Position numbers and translations under genes: made by a program. The notes beneath the pieces are model-generated. The model searched no databases. It had not been told where the DNA came from and worked only from the letters and a program-made list of their open reading frames with translations. Positions 8,132 through 17,179 of a stretch of DNA of 35,531 nt are shown here, piece by piece (positions within the stretch are counted from its first letter, which is position 1; every line of letters starts with the position of its first letter). The stretch is from Helicobacter japonicus (GTDB lineage: Bacteria > Campylobacterota > Campylobacteria > Campylobacterales > Helicobacteraceae): assembly GCF_000762845.2 (NCBI RefSeq), contig NZ_JRMQ02000015.1, positions 1-35,531 of the forward strand. The letters are read 5' to 3'.

Positions 8132-9213
8132 AAAAATCTCTCTGTATATTACCCCTCATAATAAATTTCGCTTTGTGTTTCGAGGAGATTGTCATTTCTC
8201 AAGAAGAGATTACCAAGAATGGCATTAAAGTTATCCCCCTTAACCAAGTCTTTAATACTAAAGGTGTGCCCTTTAATGCACTCATTGATTTTGACGAAAG
8301 AACTTCAAACACACAAAGCTCAAGTTTTGGAATAATCGTAGTGAATATCTATAAGCGTGAGGGAGAATTTGTCAATGAGGGAGATTTAATTTGCGATATT
8401 AGCTCAAATGAATTAAGTGGAATGTTTTTTGAACTCACCAATACACAAGAGAAATTAAAAATTGCCTCTGAAAATGAACGCAAAGATAAATCACTCTATA
8501 AAGCAGGTGTGATTTCAAAACGCGAATATCAGTTAAGTTATCTGGCTATGAATGAATTACGTTTAAAACTCAATGAAATTAAATCAAAACTTGATTTATT
8601 AGGTATTGACCCAAATTTTATTAAAAATGGCTCACAAGGCAAATATGGATTTCCAGTAGTAGCAAAAACTTCAGGGATTCTATCAGTTGCTCCCAAACAA
8701 AGTGGGGAAAAAATTGAAGCCTTTACACCATATGTAAGAATCTCTAAGGTAAGCGATAATGCAGCAAACAATCTGTTAGGACGCATTAAAATCCCTATAC
8801 ACCTTTCACACAATATCCAAAAGGGTGCTCCCGTATTTGATGATGATGGCAATAAAATTGGTGAAATTGAAACCATATCTGTTGTAATTGATAAAGTTTC
8901 AAATACAATTCTTGCCACTGCAAATATTCGCAATACAAATTTTAAAGTTGGTGAGATGATAGAGGTTTATATTGATGGTTTATTGCCTAAGGGAACAATC
9001 CTTATTCCTTCATCAGCAGTGATTAAAAATGGCAATGACTATCTTATCTTTGTCCAAAGTGCTAAAGGATTTAAGCCCACTAAGATTCACAAAGTTGAAG
9101 AGAGGGATAATAGTTTTGTCATTGACCCAAAAGGGCTTAATAACCAAATGAAAATTGCCACAGGCAACATTATTAGCCTAAAAGGTATGATGGATGGGCT
9201 TGGGAGTGAATAA
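8128..9213 (+). CDS. cznB: Periplasmic adaptor (membrane fusion protein) of heavy-metal efflux (CznB type)
   Basis: 361 residues; GTG start with GAAGG upstream, overlapping the cznC stop. A short signal peptide (residues 1-17) leads to a periplasmic protein of the HlyD/CusB family. A lipoyl-like half is near residues 75-95 (VVNIYKREGEFVNEGDLI), an alpha hairpin near 100-150, and the second lipoyl half near 165-195. A beta-barrel part near 245-300 contains FKVGEMIEVYIDG. It bridges the RND pump and the outer-membrane channel. No His- or Met-rich metal-binding tail is visible. The stop shares one base with the cznA start (TAATG). Confidence 0.88.
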   Translation: MKKSLCILPLIINFALCFEEIVISQEEITKNGIKVIPLNQVFNTKGVPFNALIDFDERTSNTQSSSFGIIVVNIYKREGEFVNEGDLICDISSNELSGMFFELTNTQEKLKIASENERKDKSLYKAGVISKREYQLSYLAMNELRLKLNEIKSKLDLLGIDPNFIKNGSQGKYGFPVVAKTSGILSVAPKQSGEKIEAFTPYVRISKVSDNAANNLLGRIKIPIHLSHNIQKGAPVFDDDGNKIGEIETISVVIDKVSNTILATANIRNTNFKVGEMIEVYIDGLLPKGTILIPSSAVIKNGNDYLIFVQSAKGFKPTKIHKVEERDNSFVIDPKGLNNQMKIATGNIISLKGMMDGLGSE

Positions 9214-12200
9214 TGTTAGCAAAAATTATAGAATTCTCTCTTAAACAACGTATGATTGTGGTGCTAAGCGCAATTATGCTTTTTATTTTTGGCACATATT
9301 CATTTTTTACAATCCCTATTGATGCATTTCCAGATGTCTCCTCCACACAAGTAAAAATTATTCTTAAAGCTCCCGGAATGGCACCAGAAGAAGTGGAAAA
9401 TCGTGTTGTGCGCCCATTAGAGCTAGAATTGCTAGGACTTCCTAACCAAAAGAGTTTGCGTAGTCTTTCAAAATATGGGCTTGCTGATATTACAATTGAC
9501 TTTAACGATGGCACAGATATTTATCTTGCACGTAATATGGTCAATGAAAAACTCTCTACCACCTTAGGAGATTTGCCTAATGGTGTGAGTGGCGGACTTG
9601 CACCCATTGTAACTCCCCTAAGCGATATGTTTATGTTCACTCTTGAAAGTAATGACAATTCCATATCAGAGGCACAAAAAAGACAACTACTTGATTTTAC
9701 CATTCGCCCCGCTTTGCGCAATATTAAAGGTGTCGCCGATGTGAATCGCTTAGGTGGATATGCTAAAGCGATTGTAGTTGTGCCAGACTTTGACGATATG
9801 GCACGACTTGGCATTACAATTAGTGATTTACAAGATGCACTTGATGCAAACCTTAAAAATGATGGTGCAGGACGTGTAACACGGGACAATGAGAATTTCC
9901 TCGTAAAAGTGCAAACGGGTGCAACAAACATAGAAGAAATTAAAAACATCTCTGTCATTACCAAATCTGGCTATGTGCGCATCAGGGATTTTTGTGATGT
10001 GATTGAAAATCATATGACACGACTTGGACTTACAACAATTGATGGCAAAGGCGAGACAACATTGGGGTTAGTGCTTTCTCTTAAAGGTGCAAATTCACGC
10101 GATGCAATTAAAGAAATTAAAATTAGAATGGAAGAGCTTAAGACAGAATTACCCGAGAATCTAGAATTGCGTGTTTTCTATGATAGATCTGAACTCACAC
10201 AAAAAGCGGTCAATAATGTAATTAAAACGCTTGCAGAAGCTGTTGTGCTTATTGTTATTTTACTCTTTTTATTTTTGGGTGATGTGCGTGCTGCTGTTGC
10301 TGTAAGCGTAATTTTACCCCTATCTATTGCTTTTGCTTTCGTAATGATGCGCCATTATGGCATTTCGGCAAACCTAATGAGTCTTGGAGGATTAGCAATT
10401 GCTGTTGGAATCTTAGTAGATTCTGCAGTTGTAAATGTTGAAAATGCCTTCGAAAAACTAGGTCTTGCTAAAAACTCACCAAAACTTCATACTATTTATC
10501 GTGCGTGTAAAGAAATATCTGTCTCTGTTTTTAGTGGGATTCTTATCATTATTATTTTCTTTGTGCCTATTCTTACACTTGAGGGTTTAGAGGGGAAATT
10601 TTTTGTTCCTCTTGCACAAACAATTGTATTTGCACTACTTGGCTCACTCATCCTTTCTATGACGGTTATTCCTGTAATTAGCTCCTTTGTGCTTAAAGCG
10701 ACAGAACATCACGAAACCAAATTAACACAATTTTTTCATAAAATGTATGCTCCGATGCTCCATTTTGCACTTACAAGAACAAAATTGCTACTTATAAGTG
10801 CGGTATGTTTTCTTGTTTTTAGCTTTTCACTCTTTCCTTTTATTGGAAGTGCTTTTATGCCTACACTTCAGGAAGGTGATTTGGTGCTTAATGTTGAATC
10901 TAGCCCATCTATTTCTTTAGAGCAAAGTCGAGATGTAATGCTACTTATGCAAAAAGAATTGCTTAATAGAGTGCCTGAAATTAAAAGTGCAGTTACACGC
11001 ACAGGAACAGATGAAGTAGGGCTTGACCCAGCAGGTTTCAACCAAAGTGATGTCTTTATATCCTTTAAACCAAAAGAAGAATGGCAAGCAAAAAATATGG
11101 AAGAGATTGAAGATAAAATACGCGAAGTTGCAAGCGAATTTAAGGGTATGAATATTGCACTTGTGCAGCCAATCGATATGAGAATCTCCGAAATGCTTAC
11201 TGGTGTGCGCGGGGATTTAGCCATTAAAATCTTTGGCTTAGAAATTGACAAGCTTAATGAGCTAAGCTCACAAATTGTAGATATTCTTAAAGGCATTAAA
11301 GGTTCTGCTGAAGTTTTTACTACACTTAATAAAGGAGTAAATTACCTCTATGTAAAGCCTTGGCAGTCCGTAATGGCAAATACTGGCATATCAAGTGATG
11401 AATTTACAAAATTTATGCGCTCAAGCCTAGAAGGTATTATCGTAACCTACATTCCACAAGGTTTTGCAAGAATTCCTGTTATCATTCGTCAAGATGCTGA
11501 TATTGCCTCTGATATCACCAAGCTTAAAAGTTTGCAAATGAGTTCTCTTGATGGCAATCCTGTTCCCATTAGCTCAATTGCCGACATTAAAGAAGTTGAT
11601 GGTCCAGTGCAGATTCAAAGAGAGCAATCAAAACGTTATAGTGTTGTGAGAAGTAATGTAATGGGACGAGATTTAGGCGGATTTGTTCAAGAAGCAAAGG
11701 AGAAAATTGCTGCACAAGTGCAATTACCTGAAGGCTACTCTATCACTTATGGTGGGCAATTTGAGAATCAACAACGTGCGAACAAAAGACTTTCTACCGT
11801 CATTCCTTTAAGTATCCTCGCTATCTTTTTTATCCTATTCTTTACTTTTAAGTCTATTTCTCTTTCCTTGCTGATTTTACTTAATATCCCCTTTGCAGTT
11901 ACTGGTGGGCTTATATCGCTTTTCTTATCTGGAGAATATATTTCCGTCCCTGCATCTGTGGGCTTTATTGCACTTTTTGGTATTGCTGTGCTTAATGGCG
12001 TGGTAATGGTAGGATACTTCTTGCAACTCCTTAAAGAGGGATATAGTCTTGAAGATACTATTGTCATTGGAGCAAAAAGACGGCTACGTCCTGTGCTTAT
12101 GACAGCATTTATTGCTGGACTCGGTCTTATTCCTATGTTACTCTCTTCAGGCGTTGGAAGCGAAGTGCAAAAACCTCTAGCTATTGTGGTGCTTGGCGGA

Positions 12201-12278
12201 CTTGTAACCTCTTCAATGCTCACACTTCTAATGCTTCCTCCACTCTTTAGAATAGTAGTGAAAAAATTTGGTGTATAA
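9213..12278 (+). CDS. cznA: Heavy-metal efflux RND transporter (CznA/CzcA type)
   Basis: 1021 residues, typical for HME-RND pumps, with 12 expected membrane helices: one near 15-32, a group near 335-500, and a second set from about 525 and 860-1015. The N-terminal IEFSLKQRMIVVLSAIMLF and FPDVSSTQVKI are family hallmarks. The relay helix reads A397-V-G-I-L-V-D403-S-A-V-V-N-V-E410-N, keeping the Asp and Glu but with AxG where CzcA-type zinc pumps have DFG. It exports metal cations using the proton gradient. Last gene of cznCBA; an imperfect hairpin follows. Substrate could be Zn/Cd/Ni by analogy with H. pylori, but see the relay-motif finding. Confidence 0.92.
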   Translation: MLAKIIEFSLKQRMIVVLSAIMLFIFGTYSFFTIPIDAFPDVSSTQVKIILKAPGMAPEEVENRVVRPLELELLGLPNQKSLRSLSKYGLADITIDFNDGTDIYLARNMVNEKLSTTLGDLPNGVSGGLAPIVTPLSDMFMFTLESNDNSISEAQKRQLLDFTIRPALRNIKGVADVNRLGGYAKAIVVVPDFDDMARLGITISDLQDALDANLKNDGAGRVTRDNENFLVKVQTGATNIEEIKNISVITKSGYVRIRDFCDVIENHMTRLGLTTIDGKGETTLGLVLSLKGANSRDAIKEIKIRMEELKTELPENLELRVFYDRSELTQKAVNNVIKTLAEAVVLIVILLFLFLGDVRAAVAVSVILPLSIAFAFVMMRHYGISANLMSLGGLAIAVGILVDSAVVNVENAFEKLGLAKNSPKLHTIYRACKEISVSVFSGILIIIIFFVPILTLEGLEGKFFVPLAQTIVFALLGSLILSMTVIPVISSFVLKATEHHETKLTQFFHKMYAPMLHFALTRTKLLLISAVCFLVFSFSLFPFIGSAFMPTLQEGDLVLNVESSPSISLEQSRDVMLLMQKELLNRVPEIKSAVTRTGTDEVGLDPAGFNQSDVFISFKPKEEWQAKNMEEIEDKIREVASEFKGMNIALVQPIDMRISEMLTGVRGDLAIKIFGLEIDKLNELSSQIVDILKGIKGSAEVFTTLNKGVNYLYVKPWQSVMANTGISSDEFTKFMRSSLEGIIVTYIPQGFARIPVIIRQDADIASDITKLKSLQMSSLDGNPVPISSIADIKEVDGPVQIQREQSKRYSVVRSNVMGRDLGGFVQEAKEKIAAQVQLPEGYSITYGGQFENQQRANKRLSTVIPLSILAIFFILFFTFKSISLSLLILLNIPFAVTGGLISLFLSGEYISVPASVGFIALFGIAVLNGVVMVGYFLQLLKEGYSLEDTIVIGAKRRLRPVLMTAFIAGLGLIPMLLSSGVGSEVQKPLAIVVLGGLVTSSMLTLLMLPPLFRIVVKKFGV

Positions 12279-12286
12279 GCACTCAT

Positions 12287-12318
12287 ACATAGGGTTATAT
12301 TATATATCTCCCTTATGT
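12287..12318. terminator. Possible bidirectional terminator between cznA and gnnA
   Basis: ACATAGGG, 15-nt AT-rich loop, then CCCTTATGT: an 8-bp stem with one bulged T, followed by TTT. It sits in the 50-bp gap between convergent genes. The stem is weak, so termination is only likely. Confidence 0.35.
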
Positions 12319-12329
12319 TTGGGTAGCTA

Positions 12330-13301
12330 TTATGATAATTTATGTGCGCTGTGAATAATATCTTGAATCTTATGGGCAACTTGCATTGCCTTCATACCAT
12401 CATTTTGATTAGGACGATTATTTGTAGAAGAAGGTATATTTTTACACATTTTTACAAAATCAATCAATTCCGAAAGCAAACTCTCCTGCCCTCTTACCTC
12501 AATAGTTTCTGTATTTGCGCTAATTGACACATTATCAAGCCTTTGCTCAACACTTTGCTTATCAACAAAAACTTCCTTACGCAACAAATTACAATCAATG
12601 TATTCATTATGTGTTGTTATGCTGATTTGTCGTAATCTTTTTTCGGTGATTCTACTTGCAACAATATTAGAAAATGAACCATTTGTGTGAATAATACACG
12701 CTCTTGCATACTCTATCATACCATCTATAACAACTCCGTGCGCGTAAATATCTCGCACATCACCATTAAAACTCAGTGCCAAATCAATATCGTGTATCAT
12801 CAAATCAATTACCACATCAACATCAGTAATGCGCGAACTCATCTTATTTGTGCGAATAAAGTCAATATTGATGATATTTTGCTTACTTGATGCAAGAATA
12901 GTTTTAAGTGTAATTACAGCAGGATTATACCGCTCAATAAAGCCTACTTGAATATTGAGATTCTTATCTTTTGCAAGATCAACGATAACTTGAGTAGATT
13001 CTAAAGTATTTGTTAAGGGTTTCTCGACAAAAATATTTTTCACATAATCACTTACCTTATTGATGTAGTCAAAATGTGTAAAGGTCGGTGTTACAATGAT
13101 TGCTCCATCACAACTTTTGAGATCGCTATCAAGATTTTCTAGAATCTTGATGCCAAATTTTTTGCTTAAATCCGCACACAACTCCTCATTTACATCATAA
13201 AGAAATGCAACTTCCACATCTTTTAGCATACTTAGGATTCTTAAATGATTTTGCCCCATTTTACCAATGCCAAAAAGAGCAATTCGCACAGGTTTATCCA
13301 T
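12330..13301 (-). CDS. gnnA: UDP-GlcNAc 3-dehydrogenase, Gfo/Idh/MocA family (GnnA-like)
   Basis: 323 residues. The Rossmann start is VRIALFGIGKMGQNHLRIL, and VEKPLT is the Gfo/Idh catalytic-Lys motif (EKP) near residue 100. VGFIERYNPAV and VVIDLMIHDIDLAL are the sugar-binding side and match GnnA-type enzymes better than WbpB. GnnA oxidises C3 of UDP-GlcNAc with NAD so that GnnB can aminate it. ATG with AAAGGCAG upstream, overlapping the 3' end of gnnB by 8 bp. The pairing is as in Campylobacter jejuni, where GlcN3N enters lipid A. A UDP-GlcNAc-uronate dehydrogenase (WbpB/WlbA) is the alternative. Confidence 0.75.
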   Translation of the reverse strand: MDKPVRIALFGIGKMGQNHLRILSMLKDVEVAFLYDVNEELCADLSKKFGIKILENLDSDLKSCDGAIIVTPTFTHFDYINKVSDYVKNIFVEKPLTNTLESTQVIVDLAKDKNLNIQVGFIERYNPAVITLKTILASSKQNIINIDFIRTNKMSSRITDVDVVIDLMIHDIDLALSFNGDVRDIYAHGVVIDGMIEYARACIIHTNGSFSNIVASRITEKRLRQISITTHNEYIDCNLLRKEVFVDKQSVEQRLDNVSISANTETIEVRGQESLLSELIDFVKMCKNIPSSTNNRPNQNDGMKAMQVAHKIQDIIHSAHKLS

Positions 13302-14391
13302 TGACTGCCTTTATCACTTGATATTGCTCATCTTCTGTAAGAAATGGACTAAAAGGAAGAGAAAGAATCTCATCACATACCATCTCACTCACAGGAAAAT
13401 CACCCTTTTTATACGCATACACTTTACGCACAACTTCTTGCAAATGCAAAGGGATAGGATAATGCACTGCATAAGGAATATGAGCAGATTCTAATTTTGC
13501 TGTAAAAGCAGTGCGATTTGAGACACGAATTGAATACTGCGCATAAGCACTTGTATTATTTGGAGTAACAAAAGGTGTAATCACATTTTTAAGATTCTCA
13601 TCATATCTTTTTGCAATTTTTTGTCGTGCATTAATTTCATTATCTAAATGAGGAAGCTTCACATTAAGTATTGCTGCTTGCAAAGTATCAAGTCGTGCAT
13701 TTAAGCCAATAAAACTATGTTCATATCGCTTTGTTTGTCCGTGATTGAGAAGATAATGTATCTTTTGTGCTAAGTTTTCATCTTGTGTAAAAATCGCACC
13801 ACCATCGCCATAACAACCCAATGGCTTACTAGGAAAAAAACTCGTTGTGGCAATAATGCTTGCATTACAAGATTTAACACTTTTGCCGTTATTTTGTATT
13901 TGGCTTGCCCCAAAACTTTGAGCAGCATCTTCAATCACAGGGATATGATATTGAGCAGCAATAGTATTAATAGATTCCATATCTGGCATTTGCCCAAAAA
14001 TACTTACTGGAATAATCGCTTTTGTATTTTTTGTAATCGCACATTCAAGCTTTGTGCTATCAAAATTATAAGTTTTCTCATCGATATCTACAAAAACAGG
14101 TTTTGCTCCAAGAAGCATAATCGCCTCCACACTTGCAATAAAACTAAAGGGAGAGGTGATAACCTCATCGCCCTTTTTAATATCAAGTGCCATTAATGCC
14201 AAAATGAGAGCATCTGTTCCACTACTACAACCTATCGCGTATCTTGCTCCTGTATAAACGCTTAGGGCAGATTCTAAATCACTCACTGCTTTACCCATAA
14301 TAAATTGTGATGATACTAAGACTTCTTGTATCGCCTTGTCAATATTGTCCTTGTAGCTTTTGTATTGTGCTTTGAGATTGATAAATTCCAC
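13294..14391 (-). CDS. gnnB: DegT/DnrJ/EryC1 aminotransferase (GnnB-like)
   Basis: 365 residues, PLP-dependent sugar aminotransferase. IGCSSGTDALILALMALDI is the cofactor phosphate-binding region, VIEDAAQSFGA supplies the PLP-pyridine Asp, and TTSFFPSKPLGCYGDGGA holds the Schiff-base Lys (SxxPSK). HYPIPLHLQ is the C-terminal signature. It would convert the 3-keto product of GnnA to UDP-GlcNAc3N using glutamate. The start is GTG (14391) with AAGGCA upstream. It leads the two-gene operon. WbpE-type uronate aminotransferases are close relatives, so the exact substrate is inferred from the GnnA partner. Confidence 0.78.
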   Translation of the reverse strand: MEFINLKAQYKSYKDNIDKAIQEVLVSSQFIMGKAVSDLESALSVYTGARYAIGCSSGTDALILALMALDIKKGDEVITSPFSFIASVEAIMLLGAKPVFVDIDEKTYNFDSTKLECAITKNTKAIIPVSIFGQMPDMESINTIAAQYHIPVIEDAAQSFGASQIQNNGKSVKSCNASIIATTSFFPSKPLGCYGDGGAIFTQDENLAQKIHYLLNHGQTKRYEHSFIGLNARLDTLQAAILNVKLPHLDNEINARQKIAKRYDENLKNVITPFVTPNNTSAYAQYSIRVSNRTAFTAKLESAHIPYAVHYPIPLHLQEVVRKVYAYKKGDFPVSEMVCDEILSLPFSPFLTEDEQYQVIKAVNG

Positions 14392-14428
14392 TGCAATGCC
14401 TTGTTTTCAAGTTGAATAATAGGACTAA

Positions 14429-14437
14429 ATTGTAACA
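14429..14437 (-). promoter_or_regulatory. Extended -10 for gnnB-gnnA
   Basis: Minus strand TGTTACAAT (TGn plus TACAAT), immediately followed by TTAGTC and about 35 nt before the GTG start region. An A8 run (T8 on the coding strand) lies directly upstream, as often in Helicobacter promoters. Confidence 0.5.
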
Positions 14438-14483
14438 AAAAAAATGCAATATCAAGATATATTTGACTAAAGTGTTCTCTCTT

Positions 14484-14999
14484 TTAAATGGGTGGGCTTT
14501 TCTCTACTCTCTTTTCCATACATTCAACAATTTGACGTGCCACTTCCGCAATAGGAGCATCTCCATCTACCACATATTGTGCTTGTTTTTCGTAGAGTTT
14601 TTTGCGCTCATTATAAAGCCTCCTAGCCTCTCCCTCATTAGTAAAAAGAGGACGCTTAGCCTTTTCATCTATACTTAATCGTTCTAAAATATGCTCAAAA
14701 CACACATCAAGAAAAAAAATCTTGCCTAAATAGCTTATATCATTGTGAATAGGCATACCCCCACCTGTAGCTATTATTGCATTTTTGACATTAGCAGAAA
14801 GCCATAAAATAAGCTGGGATTCTACACGGCGAAACCCTCTTTCACCCACTGATGCAAAAATATCTTTGACACTTTTACCCATATTTTGCTCTATAATATG
14901 GTCTGTATCAAGTAAGAATCTCCCACCAAGCAGTGCAATTTCTCTGCCTATAGTTGTTTTTCCACTCCCCATAAAACCAATTAAAACAATATTTTCCAA
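14484..14999 (-). CDS. aroK: Shikimate kinase
   Basis: 171 residues. Walker A is NIVLIGFMGSGKTTIGREIA (residues 3-22), LLDTDHIIEQ gives the shikimate-binding Asp, ATGGGMP is the substrate-binding Gly-rich loop, and AKRPLF is the lid. It phosphorylates shikimate at O3 for chorismate synthesis. The start is TTG (14999), with GGAG nine bases before it; there is no ATG that keeps the P-loop strand. It is the last gene after the AMIN-domain gene (6-bp gap), in the recA-eno order known from H. pylori. Confidence 0.93.
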   Translation of the reverse strand: MENIVLIGFMGSGKTTIGREIALLGGRFLLDTDHIIEQNMGKSVKDIFASVGERGFRRVESQLILWLSANVKNAIIATGGGMPIHNDISYLGKIFFLDVCFEHILERLSIDEKAKRPLFTNEGEARRLYNERKKLYEKQAQYVVDGDAPIAEVARQIVECMEKRVEKSPPI

Positions 15000-15005
15000 T
15001 ATGTT

Positions 15006-15608
15006 CTACTCCAAAGTAATCACAAAACCATCACGTTGTGGGGATATATGATATTTGTAGCGTCCATCAAAACCTATAGAAATTCTATAGAAACCCTCGT
15101 GTGTGGAGATTTCAGCATCACTAAAATATTTTTTGTCAAGCTTAATCTTTTGATACTCATTACTCTTTACACCCTCTATATCAAGCACAAGTCGATATGG
15201 CTTAGGTAAAATAAAATCACGGAGCAATTTCTTACGTGTAGCAATAAAAATGCTATTACGATTCACGACAAGCTCAAAATCACCAAGCTTAAAACGATTT
15301 TCAGATTGATATGACGCACCCTGTGCCTTTTGCGCAATAAGTAGTGGATAATGCCAATCTATATCTTCATCAAGTTGAATAAGTTTGTTTTCAATAGAAC
15401 CATCAAGATTCTGATAAGTAATTTGCACACTTTTTATAATTCGTGCCGTACTTGGCAATACAAATTCTATGCTTGAAAGTGGTTCTTGGTGCATACTTTG
15501 GGGGTTATGTTCCTCTGCTTTTTGCGTTATTACAGATTCAAAAGGATTTTGTCTTGCCCACAAAATGCAGCTCAGACATAGACATATTATGAATATACTA
15601 TTCTTCAA
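15006..15608 (-). CDS. Periplasmic AMIN-domain protein
   Basis: 200 residues with a signal peptide (hydrophobic residues 3-17, cleavage about SCILWA-RQ). The C-terminal 110 residues form alternating beta strands with LPKPYRLVLDIEGV and EGFYRISIGFDGRYKY, the look of an AMIN domain. That domain targets proteins to peptidoglycan or polar membrane machinery. The start is TTG (15608), strongly supported by AAAGGAG six bases upstream. It overlaps the DivIC-like gene by 11 bp, and a cell-envelope role fits that partner. The specific function is unknown. Confidence 0.75.
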   Translation of the reverse strand: MKNSIFIICLCLSCILWARQNPFESVITQKAEEHNPQSMHQEPLSSIEFVLPSTARIIKSVQITYQNLDGSIENKLIQLDEDIDWHYPLLIAQKAQGASYQSENRFKLGDFELVVNRNSIFIATRKKLLRDFILPKPYRLVLDIEGVKSNEYQKIKLDKKYFSDAEISTHEGFYRISIGFDGRYKYHISPQRDGFVITLE

Positions 15609-15870
15609 AGTTTGCTCCTTTTAACTCAAAGATTTGCCTTTGCAAACGAGCATTTTGCGCTTCAATCTTTTGAGCTTCCTTGATGAGATGATTTTTTTGT
15701 GATTGCAATCGCAAAAGCACCTCCACAGAATTGTTCCCAAAAAGCAAATATCCCACATACACCCCCAATACAATCAAAATACCAAAAATGATGAGCCACA
15801 CACGATTGACATAGAGTAATCGCCACAATCTTGAAGGCTTCTCAAACAAATCTTGCTGCATACTCGTCAT
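15598..15870 (-). CDS. FtsB/DivIC-like septum formation protein
   Basis: 90 residues with the FtsB/DivIC layout: a short cytoplasmic N-terminus (about 1-23), one membrane helix (about 25-47, WLIIFGILIVLGVYVGYLLF), then a periplasmic coiled coil (about 52-85, LRLQSQKNHLIKEAQKIEAQ). Such proteins pair with FtsL and recruit FtsQ and FtsWI at the division site. The ATG at 15870 lies 8 bp after the eno stop; M4 (15861) is an alternative start. It sits between eno and the AMIN gene, as in H. pylori. Confidence 0.7.
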   Translation of the reverse strand: MTSMQQDLFEKPSRLWRLLYVNRVWLIIFGILIVLGVYVGYLLFGNNSVEVLLRLQSQKNHLIKEAQKIEAQNARLQRQIFELKGANFEE

Positions 15871-15878
15871 TCCAGCAT

Positions 15879-17156
15879 TTAACGCTTAAAGAGTGTTTTT
15901 CCAATATATTCCGTATCGCTCACTTCACGTTCGATTTCAAGCAAACGATTATATTTTGCTATACGCTCACTTCGTGCTGTTGAACCTGTTTTGATTTCAC
16001 CTGTATTTAACGCTACAGCAAAATCCGCAATAAATGTATCTTCACTCTCACCACTACGATGACTCATAATACATTTATAATTATTGCGTTGAGCAAGACG
16101 CACACTCTGCATTGTCTCGCTCACACTCCCAATTTGATTAGGTTTAATCAAAATTGCATTTGCAATATTTTTATCAATCCCTTCTTGTAAAATCTTCTTG
16201 TTTGTAACAAACAAATCATCGCCTACAAGTTGAATCTTATGACCAAGCTTTTGTGTAAGAAGCTTCCAACCTTCCCAATCATCTTCACTCAAGCCATCTT
16301 CAATTGATACAATAGGATATTTTGCGACAAGATTCTCATAATACTCAATCATACCTGCGCTATCAAGCACTTTATTTTCTCCAGCAAGGTGATAATTTCC
16401 ATCCTTTCCTACAAGCTCACTACTAGCCACATCAAGGGCAATTGCAATTTCTTCAAGAGGTTTATATCCTGCTTTTTCAATGGCTTTAAGAATAACCTCG
16501 ATAGGTTCTTCATTATTTTTTAAATTAGGAGCGAATCCTCCCTCATCGCCAATACTTGTAATATGTCCAGAATCTTTTAAAATTGCTTTGAGATGATGGT
16601 ATATTTCAGCTGAAGCACGCAAACTCTCCGCAAAAGTATCAAAACCCAAAGGCATAATCATATATTCTTGAAAATCTACCGTGTTGTCAGCGTGAGAACC
16701 GCCATTAATAATATTAAGCATAGGTGTGGGGATAGTAAGCGCATTGCTTCCACCCAAATAACGATACAAAGGCAAATGCAAAGATTGGGCACTTGCTCGT
16801 GCAATAGCCATACTCACGCCTAAAACTGCATTCGCACCGAGTTTTGAATAATTATCTGTGTCATCAATTTTTTTCAGTATTAAGTCAATTTTGCTTTGGT
16901 CATAAGGTGAAACACCATTAAGCTGTGGTGCTATTTCACTCTCAACATTCGCACACGCTTTTAATACACCCTTACCCAAAAAACGCTCTTTATCATTATC
17001 TCGCAATTCTAAGGCTTCTCTCTTACCTGTGCTTGCACCACTTGGCACGATAGCTGCTGCTCTAGTGCCATCACTTAATCTTACCATTACCTTAATTGTA
17101 GGATTCCCACGACTATCCATTACTTCTTGTGCATCAATATATTCAATATAAACCAT
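15879..17156 (-). CDS. eno: Enolase
   Basis: 425 residues, full length. Starts [20 protein letters not shown] with the family's DSRGNPT motif. Other active-site blocks are [24 protein letters not shown] (acid catalyst), [11 protein letters not shown] (Mg ligand), [12 protein letters not shown] (catalytic Lys) and the signature [19 protein letters not shown]. It converts 2-phosphoglycerate to phosphoenolpyruvate. AGGAGAAAATA precedes the ATG. It follows recA by 23 bp, so the two are probably co-transcribed. Confidence 0.97.
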   Translation of the reverse strand: MVYIEYIDAQEVMDSRGNPTIKVMVRLSDGTRAAAIVPSGASTGKREALELRDNDKERFLGKGVLKACANVESEIAPQLNGVSPYDQSKIDLILKKIDDTDNYSKLGANAVLGVSMAIARASAQSLHLPLYRYLGGSNALTIPTPMLNIINGGSHADNTVDFQEYMIMPLGFDTFAESLRASAEIYHHLKAILKDSGHITSIGDEGGFAPNLKNNEEPIEVILKAIEKAGYKPLEEIAIALDVASSELVGKDGNYHLAGENKVLDSAGMIEYYENLVAKYPIVSIEDGLSEDDWEGWKLLTQKLGHKIQLVGDDLFVTNKKILQEGIDKNIANAILIKPNQIGSVSETMQSVRLAQRNNYKCIMSHRSGESEDTFIADFAVALNTGEIKTGSTARSERIAKYNRLLEIEREVSDTEYIGKTLFKR

Positions 17157-17179
17157 TATTTTCTCCTTATTATACTATA

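Noticed and set aside
11768-12379. 203-codon open frame on the minus strand inside cznA
   Set aside because: It is antisense to conserved cznA sequence, has no family features or ribosome site, and its composition is that of a shadow frame.
12330-14391. WbpB/WbpE uronate pathway for the oxidoreductase-aminotransferase pair
   Set aside because: No WbpA-type dehydrogenase, WbpD or WbpI is in the window; the Ugd here is of the UDP-glucose type; the oxidoreductase motifs fit GnnA better. Kept only as an alternative.
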